Position numbers and translations under genes: made by a program. Below the pieces are notes generated by a model, which searched no databases, had not been told where the DNA came from, and saw only the letters and a list, made by a program, of their open reading frames with translations. A DNA stretch of 64,000 nucleotides from Cymbomonas tetramitiformis (taxonomy: Eukaryota; Chlorophyta; Pyramimonadophyceae; Pyramimonadales; Pyramimonadaceae): positions 1 through 64,000 of the forward strand of contig LGRX02033409.1 of the NCBI GenBank assembly GCA_001247695.2, read 5' to 3'. Shown here one piece after another: positions 1-10,487 of this stretch (the first letter of the stretch is position 1; every line of letters begins with the position of its first letter).

Positions 1-1943
1 TGCCCCGGACTGCGCAGTCTGGTCTTTGGAATCCTGAAGGCGTGCAGGGCCTCAAACCTAGCAACGGTTAAGGATCGTGCGATCCCCACCAGGAACGTGG
101 GGCACTTATTCCATTCATCTGGTGGTGCGGTGAAGGTGAATAACAAGTTGGCAGCCGTACTTGCCGACCGAGGCAGGTTGACCATGGAGTTTGCGCTGGG
201 CGTGGCTGTGAAGCTCACGCACAACTTCAACGGCGAGTTCCCGAACTTCAGTGGGCTGGAAGATGCAAAAAAGGGGGGTCCCCAACGCAGTTTGCTGGTC
301 CGCTGTGACTGCTCACAGCAGGATGGGGGTGACGAACCACGACCCGCGGTGTGGGATGGACGCTGGGAAGCGCGACCGACGGCCGCTTGCCAAAATGCTG
401 AGGGGTCGCGATTGGCGCAGCCCGTGTGTACTCCCTGCATGGATCCCGATCGCACTGGCGCAGATGACGCAGCGACAGCTACCAGCCCCACTGGTACCGC
501 AGAGGCGCAGCCGCGGGTGGGGCCCTCTCCCCACACGCCAACGGCTACTGCGGACTCGGCCGCTGCGGAACCCATGGACACCCAGGCCGACCCCAACGCA
601 GCGACACCTGCCAGCCCAGGTGGGTGCACCCTCGCTCAGTCTGCTGACGCTGTGCAGTTCAGACACCCTAGGTGTATTGCGCTTGAAATGAGGGGTACGT
701 GGGTGGTGGGATCGCTCTGGCGCAGATGACGCAGCGACAGCTACCAGCCCCACTGGTACCGCAGAGGCGCAGCCGCGGGTGGGGCCCTCTCCCCAGTTGC
801 CAACGGCTACCGCGGACTCGGCCGCTGCGGAACCCATGGACACCCAGGCCGACCCCAACGCAGCGACACCTGCCAGCCCAGGTGGGTGCACCCTCGCTCA
901 GCCTGCTGACGCTGTGCAGTTCAGACACCCTAGGTGTATTGCGCTTGAAATGAGGGGTACGTGGGTGGTGGGATCGCTCTGGCGCAGATGACGCAGCGAC
1001 AGCTACCAGCCCCACTGGTACCGCAGAGGCGCAGCCGCGGGTGGGGCCCTCTCACCAGACGCCAACGGCTACTGCGGACTCGGCCGCTGCGGAACCCATG
1101 GACACCCAGGCCGACCCCAACGCAGCGACACCTACCAGCCCAGGTGTGGTGAGAATGGCTGAGGCAAGGGCGGTTGCCCCGACTGGTGTTGAGCGAGGAC
1201 GGTTCTACGACGCCGACAACCATCATCTGCTCACCAGGGACGACAGAGGACATATCATCGACAGCGCCTTTGACTGCAGCTTCGGATCCGTTACTGAGCC
1301 AGGCGCGTGTCAGCCAGCACACCGGAGGCAGCTGGTGAACGTGCAGGCAGCTCCTACAGACCGTTTAGTGATTATGGCGGATGTGCAGGCGTACCTGCGG
1401 ACTGCGGGGCTACGAGCCGTAGACGTGGTAGGCGACGGCAACTGTTGGCTCCACTGCGTTGGCTCGCACCTGCCACAAGCGGAGGGTGCTAAGGTACTAG
1501 CGCAGGGTGGTAAAGTGCGTGTCCAAAACTGTCGGCAAGCCATACAAGCGTTCTACGAGATGCATCCGGAGTATTACAACTTTGACATGGCGGACACCCA
1601 GGGCCAGCAAAATGCAAATGGAGATATGCATTATGTCTCCCTGTCCAAAATCCTAGCGCAGAAACAGCAGTATGACGAACCCCAGTTCTGGCACATCATC
1701 GCCAACATGACGGGCCGCGTCATACAGATGTACATCAGCTGGCCGTTGGTTGACCTGAATTGGCCGCTTGCCTCGGCTCCAACTGCAGGGGATTTCCCGA
1801 ACAACGCGCCCTTCGCCATGGAGTTCATCTGCCCCCACGAGGGTGTGGTGTTGACTAGCCGCGAACCTCTACGGCTGTGGAAGCTGTTGGAGCATCCCTA
1901 TTGCGCGGGGCATTATATGCGCATCCTGCCGGATAATGAATAG
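1..1943 (+). CDS. OTU-like cysteine protease domain protein, 5' incomplete, spliced
   Basis: The reading frame is open from base 1, so the gene starts upstream of the window. Inferred exons are 1-619, 726-881 and 988-1943; the two 106-bp introns are GT-AG, phase 1, and splicing keeps one frame through to the stop at 1943. The N-terminal part is unrecognised, followed by three 52-residue Ala/Thr/Pro-rich repeats. The C-terminal half carries the OTU signature: GDGNCW with the candidate catalytic Cys at 1443-1445, and a distal GHYMRI with the candidate His at 1911-1913. OTU enzymes usually remove ubiquitin. The gene lies inside the CACTA-like element, upstream of the transposase and on the same strand, so it is probably carried by the element. 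Deubiquitinase activity is inferred from the motif only. A long N-terminal extension to a compact OTU fold is unusual. Confidence 0.6.
464..1143 (+). repeat. Tandemly triplicated exon-intron unit, 262-bp period
   Basis: Two full 262-bp units (464-725 and 726-987) are followed by a third exon copy (988-1143). Each full unit is a 156-nt exon plus a 106-nt intron starting GTGGGTGC and ending GGCGCAG. The period is not a multiple of three, but the exon is 52 codons with phase 1 on both sides, so splicing preserves the frame while read-through of the intron does not. The units differ by only a few substitutions (for example around 535-540 versus 797-802), suggesting recent duplication. Confidence 0.8.
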
Positions 1944-2502
1944 CGTGTTAGTAGGCGCATCAGGGGAAAGGGCGTGGCGCAGCCCCCTAGCAGTAACATT
2001 CAAACTTATTTTAATGCAGATTGCAAACAGCCCCATAGATACACTGCGATAAGAATGCACGCTAAGGGGTAGGCCGCACGCTATAGTACAGGTTGCTCAG
2101 GAGACCGCACGCAGTATCCATTTGTGCGCGAAGTCTGTGGAAGCTGGGAGTACGAATCCTGTGGTGTATTTCCTGCCTGCTGGAGGCTGCTCCGCTCCGC
2201 GCCGAATCAGGCGCGTGGCGCGTGCGGCGCTCTCCCCGGCGCCGTGATATAGGCTGCTTCATCTGCGGTTGCGAATCAGCGGCCACAGGGTGAGCAGCGG
2301 CGCTGCGAGTGGTGGGTGGGCAGGGATGGGCGAGGGTGCGTGCATTTCCTGCCTGCTTCACCGCCTACCCAGTTGACAGTTGCAGGTACCAAGAGGGCAT
2401 GCTTGCTTGTATCACATACGCTTGCGTAACGTTTGTCATGCGCATGTGCAGGGGGGACAGGCACGAAGACGAAGCGACCCCGTCTGGCCGCCTGCGATAC
2501 CC
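1944..2502 (+). other. Intergenic stretch between OTU gene and next gene
   Basis: No convincing coding sequence is visible. A polypyrimidine-poor acceptor-like ATGTGCAG near 2443-2450 could open the following gene if it has an upstream exon. I see no clear TATA box. Confidence 0.4.
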
Positions 2503-5199
2503 ATGACGGCGGCTAAACGGCCAGCTCCGGTGGGGCTCCTGGAACAGTTCAACGACCTGGCGCCGAAGATACACGCCGGTATATGCCTTAAGTCGGGCAT
2601 GCACGCTTCACCCGGCGGGGAAGGGTGGCTTCAGGGGAACTTCGACATTCTCCTTGAGAACGTGTTTAACAAGTGCGCGGCTTTCCAGCTGCTGGCTCCT
2701 CTGAGCCAGGAGCACACGGTGGCCAAGGGCAAATGCAGCCAGTGGATCAAGCAGAAGATGCGCAACAACAACAAGAAATTCCAAACGCAGTGTGTGTCCC
2801 CTGCGACCTGCCGGCAGGATGTCCTCGGCGAGGCAGAACTATGCACCGCTTGTGCGCCAAAGGTAACGGCGAACATCACGGCCATGCTGCAGTTCGACAG
2901 GTTCATCGCCGGCAATCCGCAGTGTACGGGACTCAGGGTGACCACGCCCGAGGAATCCAACGTCCTCCGTGCGAGATTCCCTGGGCCGTGGCAGCAGGCT
3001 GTTGATGCCGTAGCAGGGGGTCCCCCGGGTGCATTTCACCCTGCGGTTGCGAATAAGCAGCCGCATACAGTGGCAGCTGCTGCTTGCGGCAGGGTGGCGA
3101 CGCATGCACCGCAGGTAACGGCGGATCCTGCTGGCGCCGGGGTGGCGGTGCATGCACCCCCGGGTGGAGTTCGCACTGCGGGTACGATGCAGGCACCGCA
3201 GGTAGCGGCGGATCCTGCTGACGGCGGGGTGGCGGCGCATGCACCCCCGGGTGGAGTTCGCACTGCAGGTACGATCCAGCCACCGCAGGTAGCGGCGGAT
3301 CCTGCTGGCGCCGGGGTGGCGGCGCATGCACCCCCGGGTGGAGTTCGCACTGCGGGTACGATCCAGCCACCGCAGGTAGCGGCGGATCCTGCTGGCGGCG
3401 GGGTGGCGGCGCATGCACCCCCGGGTGGAGTTTGCACTGCGGGTACGATGCATGCACCGCAGGTAGCGGCGGATCCTGCTGGCGCCGGGGTGGCGGCGCA
3501 TGCACCCCCGGGTGGAGTTCGCACTGCGGGTACGATTCAGCCACCGCAGGTAGCAGCGGACGTGCAGGACAATTTTCTTGCGGACATCGGAGTCTGGGTG
3601 AAGTACTTGTCTGAGTGCCCGTGGGTGACGTACGACCCTGCTGCACGTATATTCAGCGATGATACCAACCACATGACACAGTCGCAACTTCCCGAGAGCC
3701 ACGCGATATGGGTCGGCGAAGTATGTGACGCGCTGAACCTCTTGCGCCCGTTCTTGACGATGGTTCCGGTCCCCCCTGCGCAAGGACGTCGACCCCAGGG
3801 CGCACATACCACCCAGCCCCGCACCCAGGAGTCGCGCCCAGCCCAGGCGCCGGAGCAGTCAACACACCTCAAGATAAATCAGGCCGCAGCACCGGCCCCG
3901 GGGGCATTGCCCACACCGGAGGAGGCAGTGAGCCCATTACCCACTATCATGACAGAGGCGGCGTTCAGGTCCTCCCTGGACGAGCAGTCCGGGGAGGATG
4001 AGGAGGTGGTGGCTCCCCAGCAGGCTCAGGAGGTCAGGAGGAGTCCGAGGACCAGTGTAACGTCGCCGCCATCCCTGGAAAAACAACGAGCCGGTAACAT
4101 AGCCAGGAATATCGCTATGATGAGGGGTGTGATGGAGGCTAAGGGCGCTCTGTTCACCGTTGGTGACACAACACCGGAGGCAGCGTTGGCCTTGCTGCAA
4201 ACCGTCACGGACGAGCGCCTTAAGGACCACCTCACCGCGCTGAAGGGAACGGGCAAAAAAGTGAGTCTGACGATGAAAGGGAGCTTGTTTACCCTTCAGC
4301 AACCAGCGACATTTGCGGGTTACGCAGCGCTTAGCAAGAAGTCCTTGGACGCGCTCAACACGCCACTAACAAATGAACTCAGGCGGCGTGTGAACTGCAA
4401 CCCGGAGCTGCGAGCTCTCGTGCCAGTCGCCGCGCCAAAGAGCACTGCAGCTGAACCCCGGAAATCCAAACGTAACGAGGGACCGCCGGCTGCCGGCAGC
4501 AACAAGCGCAAGAAGCAGGCCTGCCCGGCTGATGCTCGGCAGGTTACTGTGTCAGGAGCAACAATGGCCGAGCTCCTGCCGATTTCGCGGAAGGGCGCGT
4601 TTGATCGCGCCCTCAGTGGCGGTGTAGAGTGGTTGGTGGCTGCTGGCAAAGCGGAGAAGCTCACGCAGTCCGCTGTCAAAATACTGTCGGGCCGTATGAA
4701 GACACAGCTCTGGGAGACGACCACGTACGGCGAGGAGTACTCAGTGGAGCATGCCTCCGGGACGTGGAGTGGAGCAATCGGCAAGACTGTCCATCGCATA
4801 ACGGTGGAGGAGTGGTCTGAGGTGCACGATTACTACTGCACGGCGGTGGCCAGTGACAATGGCGCCAACCTGCAAGTCAAGTTGCCCGCGGTGCTCCTCG
4901 ACTTCGCCATTTTTCATGCGGAGTTCGACGCGCACGCATTCAACTCGGCGATCATCCCGAAATTCGGCGAGTGCCGGGTCCCGGATGTGCACATCTGCGA
5001 GAAGGGACTGCTTTGGAGGACATCGACCGGGGAAGAAATGTGCATGTCCAACCTGCCGAAGTTGCTCAGCATGCGCGACACGGTCCCGCCGGGTTTACAA
5101 GTGGATGGAAATGCGGAGCCACGACCAGCCGGTGAGTGGGGCACGCCTCCCGCAGGCAGCTCGCATGCATGGGTTGTGACATGCCGATGCCTGCAATGA
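2503..5199 (+). CDS. Unrecognised 898-residue protein with 29-residue tandem repeats
   Basis: The frame is open from about 2380; the ATG at 2503 is chosen because earlier codons in frame are only near-cognate starts. I do not recognise the family. The first 170 residues contain a Cys cluster (C-x5-C then C-x2-C near residues 97-116) that could bind zinc. Five 29-residue Ala/Gly/Pro/Val repeats follow (from 3107), then a low-complexity linker. The last 200 residues look globular, rich in aromatic residues and Cys. A strong donor, G|GTGAGT at 5132, suggests the last codons to 5199 are intronic and that the gene continues into the exon near 5.7 kb. It sits between the OTU gene and the transposase in the same orientation, so it is probably element-encoded, perhaps a DNA-binding TNPA analogue; that role is a guess. 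Confidence 0.5.
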   Translation: MTAAKRPAPVGLLEQFNDLAPKIHAGICLKSGMHASPGGEGWLQGNFDILLENVFNKCAAFQLLAPLSQEHTVAKGKCSQWIKQKMRNNNKKFQTQCVSPATCRQDVLGEAELCTACAPKVTANITAMLQFDRFIAGNPQCTGLRVTTPEESNVLRARFPGPWQQAVDAVAGGPPGAFHPAVANKQPHTVAAAACGRVATHAPQVTADPAGAGVAVHAPPGGVRTAGTMQAPQVAADPADGGVAAHAPPGGVRTAGTIQPPQVAADPAGAGVAAHAPPGGVRTAGTIQPPQVAADPAGGGVAAHAPPGGVCTAGTMHAPQVAADPAGAGVAAHAPPGGVRTAGTIQPPQVAADVQDNFLADIGVWVKYLSECPWVTYDPAARIFSDDTNHMTQSQLPESHAIWVGEVCDALNLLRPFLTMVPVPPAQGRRPQGAHTTQPRTQESRPAQAPEQSTHLKINQAAAPAPGALPTPEEAVSPLPTIMTEAAFRSSLDEQSGEDEEVVAPQQAQEVRRSPRTSVTSPPSLEKQRAGNIARNIAMMRGVMEAKGALFTVGDTTPEAALALLQTVTDERLKDHLTALKGTGKKVSLTMKGSLFTLQQPATFAGYAALSKKSLDALNTPLTNELRRRVNCNPELRALVPVAAPKSTAAEPRKSKRNEGPPAAGSNKRKKQACPADARQVTVSGATMAELLPISRKGAFDRALSGGVEWLVAAGKAEKLTQSAVKILSGRMKTQLWETTTYGEEYSVEHASGTWSGAIGKTVHRITVEEWSEVHDYYCTAVASDNGANLQVKLPAVLLDFAIFHAEFDAHAFNSAIIPKFGECRVPDVHICEKGLLWRTSTGEEMCMSNLPKLLSMRDTVPPGLQVDGNAEPRPAGEWGTPPAGSSHAWVVTCRCLQ
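3107..3541 (+). repeat. 87-bp coding minisatellite, five units
   Basis: CACCGCAGGTA recurs at 3107, 3194, 3281, 3368, 3455 and 3542, a constant 87-bp spacing that encodes 29 residues per unit and so keeps frame. Units alternate small changes such as GGCGCC versus GGCGGC. Confidence 0.85.
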
Positions 5200-5760
5200 G
5201 CAACGAACATGAGGATGAATGTCGAATCTTGCGCCGTGTGCACGCAGGTGTATCTGGTGACGCGTAGCTTGGATTGCAACGCTGGCGATACCCCAAGCTG
5301 CTGGCTGACCAGTGTTCCTGAACCAGAAGCTTGAAAGCAGGCGCATACGACTTGTACCGCAGAGGAAACGCGCAACCGTGCAAGCCTCTGGCATGAAAGC
5401 TTAGGATGTCAACCACGAACACCAGCTTCCGAGTAATGCAGATTGTAGGCTCTGCGATGTGAAAGAGCGTATGTAGCTAGAACAGACAATTTTGAACTGT
5501 ATTGTATCTTTGTAATAAATCAGTTTGTGTTCTCCGACGGAAACACGCGGTCACTAAGCACGCGCCACGCTGCACACGCCATGCATCGAGCGACCGCCGC
5601 GTATCGATCGGGCGCTCACGCGAGGAGCAACGATGCATCTAACGAGGTGTCTGCCTTCATGATGCAGGTGCTGTCGGTGCCCCCCCCCTCCCCCTCAACG
5701 GATGTGCTGCGTGCAGGTCGGTGACACGGAAGGGGTGATTTGCGGCAGGTATGCGCGGTG
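5200..5760 (+). other. Probable intron or spacer
   Basis: No good reading frame. It contains an AATAAA-like AATAAAT at 5515-5521, which could be a poly(A) signal for the upstream gene, and acceptor-like GTGCAG near 5716 and GGCAG near 5748 ahead of the next coding stretch. Whether this is an intron or an intergenic spacer cannot be decided from sequence alone. Confidence 0.4.
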
Positions 5761-6879
5761 ATGGGTGAACTGGATGACGCCGTCATCCTGCGCAAACTGC
5801 AAAGCCTGGATATTGGGCAAAGGGTCAAAGTGTCACGGTTTGGTGTGGACATCGGATGGATCCCAAGGAAGGCCGGCGGCCGCCTCACGAAGACGCAAAA
5901 GGACGCAAAGCTCCGTCAGCTTGGTCAGCTTGACAGATTGACAACTCTCGGGTGCATGATCGATAAGAGGATGCGGATAACAAGCTTCCGGGGACCGCCT
6001 GTGGGTCCCAGAGAGCTAGCAGGTGGGGGGGCGAGCCCGGTGGACGGCGCGCGGGGGAAACGGCGAGCCGGGGAAGAAGCCGTCACGTGCCAAACGGCGC
6101 AGCTCCCAACCGCGTGTGATAACCGGCACGTGACCGACGCCCGCCTACTGGAGTTGGCGCAACGCGCTTACCGTGACATCAAGCGCCCAAGCATTCGCTC
6201 CCTCTTCACCCCCGACGACTTGTGCACGCTGGGCATACCTGATCAGGCAGGGCGCGCCGGAAAGGATTACAAGGGAAGGATTGACGTGCTCATAGGCCAC
6301 ATGCAATCTCTGGGAGTTCAGTTTGATCAAAGGCACCGTGTCATTGCCATCTCCGCTGGCCACCAGATGGAGGCGGCCCCAGTGTTTGCGGAAACAGCGG
6401 ATGATGATTCTCAGCAGGCGAGGATACCCAACAAGAGAATGCGGTATACCCTGGTGGGAGGAGCCGGCGCAGATGGGAATGATACGAACCACGACCTGGC
6501 GGACGCACGGGCCGTGGGATATATGGGATTGAGTCATTGCGAGGAAGGGGGGTCGTCAGATGCCCCCACCCCAGCCGAAAATGCATACTGGGAGGAGGTG
6601 TTGGATTTGCCGGACATCCCGGAAGAAGACATCGTGGAGGAGACGGACGAAGGTGGTGATGCGGAGGCGGACCTCCTCTCCATCCCAGACTTTCTTTACG
6701 ATGTACGCCCTGCCGCACCTTGCACACTGGCGGAACACTGGTCTCACTGCCCTGCTCGGACAGGACGTGGAAACGCCTGTGCGTCTTTCGCACTACATCA
6801 TGTAGTGCGTATTGTAGTATGTACGTCATGCAACATGCGCAGGGGCATGCAGCGCACGCAGAATATGCACAGAAACTAA
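5761..6879 (+). CDS. Unrecognised acidic-tailed protein or exon
   Basis: The ATG at 5761 begins a 372-codon frame; the frame is open from 5740. No family recognised. The first 80 residues are Lys/Arg rich, the middle (about 120-190) looks like a helical DNA-binding or oligomerisation module, and residues about 265-310 are strongly acidic. Coding quality falls near the end. A donor at CAT|GTAGTGCG (about 6802) and an acceptor after CATGCAG (about 6850) would connect the neighbouring frame directly with the transposase N-terminal exon at 6926, so the last 30 residues are doubtful and this may be an upstream exon of the transposase transcript. Same strand as its neighbours. Confidence 0.4.
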   Translation: MGELDDAVILRKLQSLDIGQRVKVSRFGVDIGWIPRKAGGRLTKTQKDAKLRQLGQLDRLTTLGCMIDKRMRITSFRGPPVGPRELAGGGASPVDGARGKRRAGEEAVTCQTAQLPTACDNRHVTDARLLELAQRAYRDIKRPSIRSLFTPDDLCTLGIPDQAGRAGKDYKGRIDVLIGHMQSLGVQFDQRHRVIAISAGHQMEAAPVFAETADDDSQQARIPNKRMRYTLVGGAGADGNDTNHDLADARAVGYMGLSHCEEGGSSDAPTPAENAYWEEVLDLPDIPEEDIVEETDEGGDAEADLLSIPDFLYDVRPAAPCTLAEHWSHCPARTGRGNACASFALHHVVRIVVCTSCNMRRGMQRTQNMHRN

Positions 6880-6925
6880 GCCAGGAGGGGACGGCCACTC
6901 GCAGGAACTAGCTGCAAAGGCGGGC

Positions 6926-7807
6926 ATGGAAATCGAGGTGGAAGAGGCGGCCGCCTTGCTGCTGGCTCATCACGCAGAGGTGACGGTGTACGCGCCGGTG
7001 CCGGCGAAAGAGGTGACGGTGGACCCTCCGGAGGCAGGGAAAGCGGTGACGGTAGACGCGCCGGAGCCAGCGAAAGTGGAGACATTGGACGCGCCAGAGT
7101 CGGCCGAACTCAGTCCCAAAAAGATGGATCCGCTTCTAACGCATGGGCAGGCGAGCCCCCACGGAGTGACGCTGCAGGAAGCTGTGTGGTATTTGCTGGA
7201 CATGAAACGGCGGCAGCAGTGGACAGACGCGCACTTCAACACGTTCATGAAAATCTTGAAGATGCTGCTGGGTGGAGCAAACACCAATTTACCGGGGTCG
7301 CTCTGGCACATGCTACGCCTGATTGGTGCCGAGACCGTGTGGGACTACGCAGTGCATGTGTGTCCGAAGTATCACAGAACGTTTCCAGCAGAGACCAAGA
7401 AACCAGCGCAGGAGAAATGCGGGGTTCCCATCGCGTGGGATGCGGCGGGAGTGCCGGTCGGGTGGTGCGAGGAGGAGAGATACAGTGTGACACGTACGGC
7501 GCGGGGTGAGGTGTACCGCCCGCAGGAGTACTATTTCTACTTCCCGGTGAAACGGCTAGTCAGACGCTGGATGCGCAATGCGAAGTTTGCAAAAATGCGT
7601 GCTGATACGCAGGCGAGAGCGCCTACAAATGCATGCGTCATGACCAGCCCGCACGTGGCGCGGATCAACGAGCACAGCACGGTTGGGGGCCGGCTGCTGC
7701 AGGAAACAGAAAGCACGGATCCCATGAAACCTGGAATGGTTCGGGCTGGAATGGCTGTGGAATACGGTGAGGATGACGCACGGGCGAAGAAGCACGACAA
7801 ACAGTGA
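6926..7807 (+). CDS. TNP2-like CACTA transposase, N-terminal exon
   Basis: Residues about 75-230 follow the N-terminal layout of plant and fungal En/Spm TNP2 transposases. There is an LLDMK stretch followed by WTDAHFNTFMKIL, an LPGSLW segment with a Cys-Pro-Lys-Tyr motif, and finally YFYFPVKRLVRRWM, corresponding to the conserved YFPLIPRLKRLF block that precedes the catalytic region. The first 60 residues are a Val/Pro/Ala repeat-like leader, probably disordered. The frame closes at 7807 but the protein clearly continues from 8285, so an intron must remove roughly 7767-8284; a candidate donor is G|GTGAGG at 7767, whose phase does not fit the best acceptor. Assignment rests on motif order recognised by eye, without a search. 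Confidence 0.6.
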   Translation: MEIEVEEAAALLLAHHAEVTVYAPVPAKEVTVDPPEAGKAVTVDAPEPAKVETLDAPESAELSPKKMDPLLTHGQASPHGVTLQEAVWYLLDMKRRQQWTDAHFNTFMKILKMLLGGANTNLPGSLWHMLRLIGAETVWDYAVHVCPKYHRTFPAETKKPAQEKCGVPIAWDAAGVPVGWCEEERYSVTRTARGEVYRPQEYYFYFPVKRLVRRWMRNAKFAKMRADTQARAPTNACVMTSPHVARINEHSTVGGRLLQETESTDPMKPGMVRAGMAVEYGEDDARAKKHDKQ

Positions 7808-8284
7808 GTCCAGCCGACACCCAGCACTCCTACTACAACCAAGCCCCCCCCCTCCCCTTGATGTATGTTGAAACAATGGAATGGCTGACCTGAACAGCGC
7901 TATGGTGCAAACGATGCGTTGCACGTGAGGGTGGGGACACACCACCGGGCGTAATGGTGGGAATGTGGCGCGCACGGTGCAGGGGATGGTCCACGAGGTT
8001 CGGAGCGATGCGGAGCGCAGACCTGCACCCTCGGGTACACGCCGCCACAATCTGCAACTCGAACCGTTGCGATGTGCCTTGCTACTAGAATAAGGCTAAC
8101 CAGTCTAACGCATGCAGGTGGTCCCCTGCTGCTGGTCTGCTTCTGCAGTGTAGGCGTATGCAAGGTGCACTGCGTCCCGCCTTGCGTGCCGTAGGTTGTA
8201 CACCTGCTAGCGTGTCTGGCTGTGAAGGCTTCCCGGTGATTGAAGAAGGGAGGACTGACGGTGCATCCATGCGGGTGTTCGCAG
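7808..8284 (+). other. Probable transposase intron
   Basis: No coding signal. It contains a C-rich run at 7846-7857 and ends in GTGTTCGCAG (8275-8284), a good splice acceptor directly before the next transposase segment. Confidence 0.5.
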
Positions 8285-9013
8285 GATCGGGTTAGGATGG
8301 AATTTACCGGGCTCGTAATTGTGGTTCCGGGCCCTAGGCAGCACTGGAAGAACAATGACGTGATCCAAGAGCGCCTCGTGAAGGAGCTCAAGGAGTTACG
8401 CGACGGGCACGCTGACGACAAAGGCACGCCGTTCCGAGTATACGATGGTTACTTTGGCAAGTGGCATGATAAGTTCAGTGTGTTTCTGGTGCTGTGCTAC
8501 TGTGACACCGTTGCGCGGAACGATCTGGGAAGGTTCGCTCCGGTGGCTGCCAGACGCAACGATTACCTGAGCCTGTGGGAGGGCACCCCCGGACCAACTG
8601 GTGGGATGTATTGCCTAGGCTATGCCAAGCCTATCGCACAAAGCTATTTACCGGACGGGAGACGGTTCATGCCTGGGACCCGTCGGTGCTATTAACCCAG
8701 GAGGATCACGAGGAACTAGTCAAGCTAACCCAGGAGGGCGCTGATCCCATGCGGACCGGGCGCTACGGTAAGGGTCCCCTGGAGGCCCTGGAATATTTCA
8801 CCGCCATGTCGGCATACGTGCTGCCTTTCATGCACTGTATGACCTTCGGTGTCGTGAAGAGTACTGTGAAGATGTTCCGCCACAAGGTGCCCAACTGCGA
8901 TGACACGTGCTACTTCAACGCCGCGCAGCTAAAGCAGCTACAGAAGAACGGCAAAGGGCTGTGTGCCCCGCACGACATGCACCGTGAGTACCAGGACGTG
9001 GTGCAATATGCAG
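8285..9013 (+). pseudogene. TNP2-like transposase, central exon with an apparent frameshift
   Basis: The exon opens after an acceptor at 8284 and ends at a strong donor, CAG|GTAGGT (9013/9014). The first part carries the VPGPRQHWKNND and LVKELKELRDG blocks expected in the catalytic region of CACTA transposases, then continues into a Cys/His-rich segment ending HDMHREYQDVVQYAG. Good coding moves from one frame to another near 8660-8680, which needs a one-base shift or an unseen small intron. I favour a frameshift because no GT-AG pair fits. The 163-bp intron 9014-9176 is phase 1 and joins the next exon in frame. Confidence 0.5.
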
Positions 9014-9176
9014 GTAGGTGTGCTGGCAGGCATGATTGCAGGAAAGCTGTTCTTCCCATGCATGCGAGATCTACGTGAATTGTGTGCATAGGCCCGCCCG
9101 TTGTATGGGTTGACCATTGATTGAATGAACGGTGCATGCATGCTGATGTCGCCCGAAACGCTTGGTTTGTTTGCAG

Positions 9177-10278
9177 GGAACTACACTATGGAGGACTGGC
9201 TCAACTTCATTTTGATATTCAGCCCGCTGGTATTCATGGACGTCCTGTGGAGTCTCAACCGAGAGTTGGACAGGGCTTGGTGGAAGCTGAGGGAGGCTGT
9301 GATATATTTCATCCGGCAGGTGTGCGCCGGCACAATCGAAGACCGCGCAGAGGCTCGCGCACAAGCGGAGCTGCGTATGAGGGAGTTCGCTGTCATTATT
9401 GAGAACGAGTGCCCTATGAACATGCTGACGCTGAATCTACGCCTAGCCGTGGTACACTTGTGCAAGCAAGAGGAGAAGGTAGGCGTTGTCAGCTCCAACA
9501 TCGAGCTATGGGTGGAGCGCCTGTTGGGGGAGGCGAAGGGGGTGGTGCCGGAGCCGGTGGGGGGAAGGCCATCGATTCATGCATCGGTAACGCCTACTTG
9601 CTGAAAGACCGTGTAGATGACATGGCCCACTTGTACCCCGGGATCCGGTTCCTTCCAGACTATGTCGCGCACTCGGTGAAAGAGGACGGCCCGGGTTTCC
9701 GCGATGACCCGGGGCTCGCGTGTCACTTCATGGATGTCGGTCATCACATCATCCGCGGTGGCGTGGCTGTATCCGCGCTAAGCGCCGATGCGGAAGGAAG
9801 GCTGCTGCCGGGCCTGGCGGCTTCCTTGCGTGCCATGCACGGTGAGCGATACGAGCTAGAACGGGACGCCTTGGACGTCCTATGTTTTCCACGAATGCGG
9901 CACGGCGACGAGGACTTCACGTCCACGATGTACACCAGGGCAGTAACCAGAATCTCCTACAACGTAGCCTTAGCATCCTCCGAAGCCGATGCATTTGAAT
10001 ACGGCCGCGTGGAAGCTTACTATCTGATCTGGGACCCGGCCACACATTGCGCTGTGTGCCGTCTAGCCATGGTGACGGCATACCCGACTATCAAAAACGC
10101 GCGCATGAACAGCCGTGCCGTCTTTGTCTTGAACGAGGATGCCAAACATACCCTGCTGATGCCGGCGTCACGCCTTGAGACCAAGTGTATCTGCCACCGT
10201 CCTCCGGGATTTAAAATCCCCCTCCACGTCATCTACCTTTGGCCAGGAATGAAATCTGCACGATGCTCAAGACCTTAG
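9177..10278 (+). pseudogene. TNP2-like transposase, C-terminal exon with frameshift in a G run
   Basis: The exon starts after TTTGCAG (acceptor at 9176). It contains a block resembling the C-terminal part of CACTA-type transposases (DUF4218-like region): TLNLRLAVVHLCKQE followed by ELWVERLLGEAKG. Coding then switches frame at a run of six G (about 9557) and continues to the stop at 10278 with a globular Cys/His-containing domain. Together with the shift near 8.67 kb this suggests the copy no longer encodes an active transposase, unless the assembly has homopolymer errors. It is the last gene before the element terminus. Confidence 0.5.
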
Positions 10279-10487
10279 CAACGGCAAGCTAGAAACCAGC
10301 AGCATGCGTCCTTCCTTCCTCTCTCCTTATTGCTTCTAGTGTGACCTTACTTGCAAAGCCACGTACTTACCTACCTAGCATATCTGGTAACAGTTATGTA
10401 ACATTCCATGCATGATTGCCACGTGCACTAATCTTGCACACGTGTCCGTATCACAGTGCATCCTGCCTGCCACATGTCCAACCGTGG
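10279..10487 (+). other. 3' non-coding region of transposon
   Basis: No reading frame of interest; a pyrimidine-rich stretch (about 10302-10330) and then a shift to AT-rich sequence lead into the subterminal repeats. Confidence 0.4.

Noticed and set aside
313..1322. Overlapping minus-strand open frames across the triplicated exon
   Set aside because: They mirror the GC-rich repeat units on the opposite strand; the plus strand alone gives splice-consistent frames ending in an OTU motif.
2839..3807. Long minus-strand open frames over the 87-bp repeats
   Set aside because: Antisense of an in-frame coding minisatellite; the sense strand continues as a non-repetitive protein on both sides.
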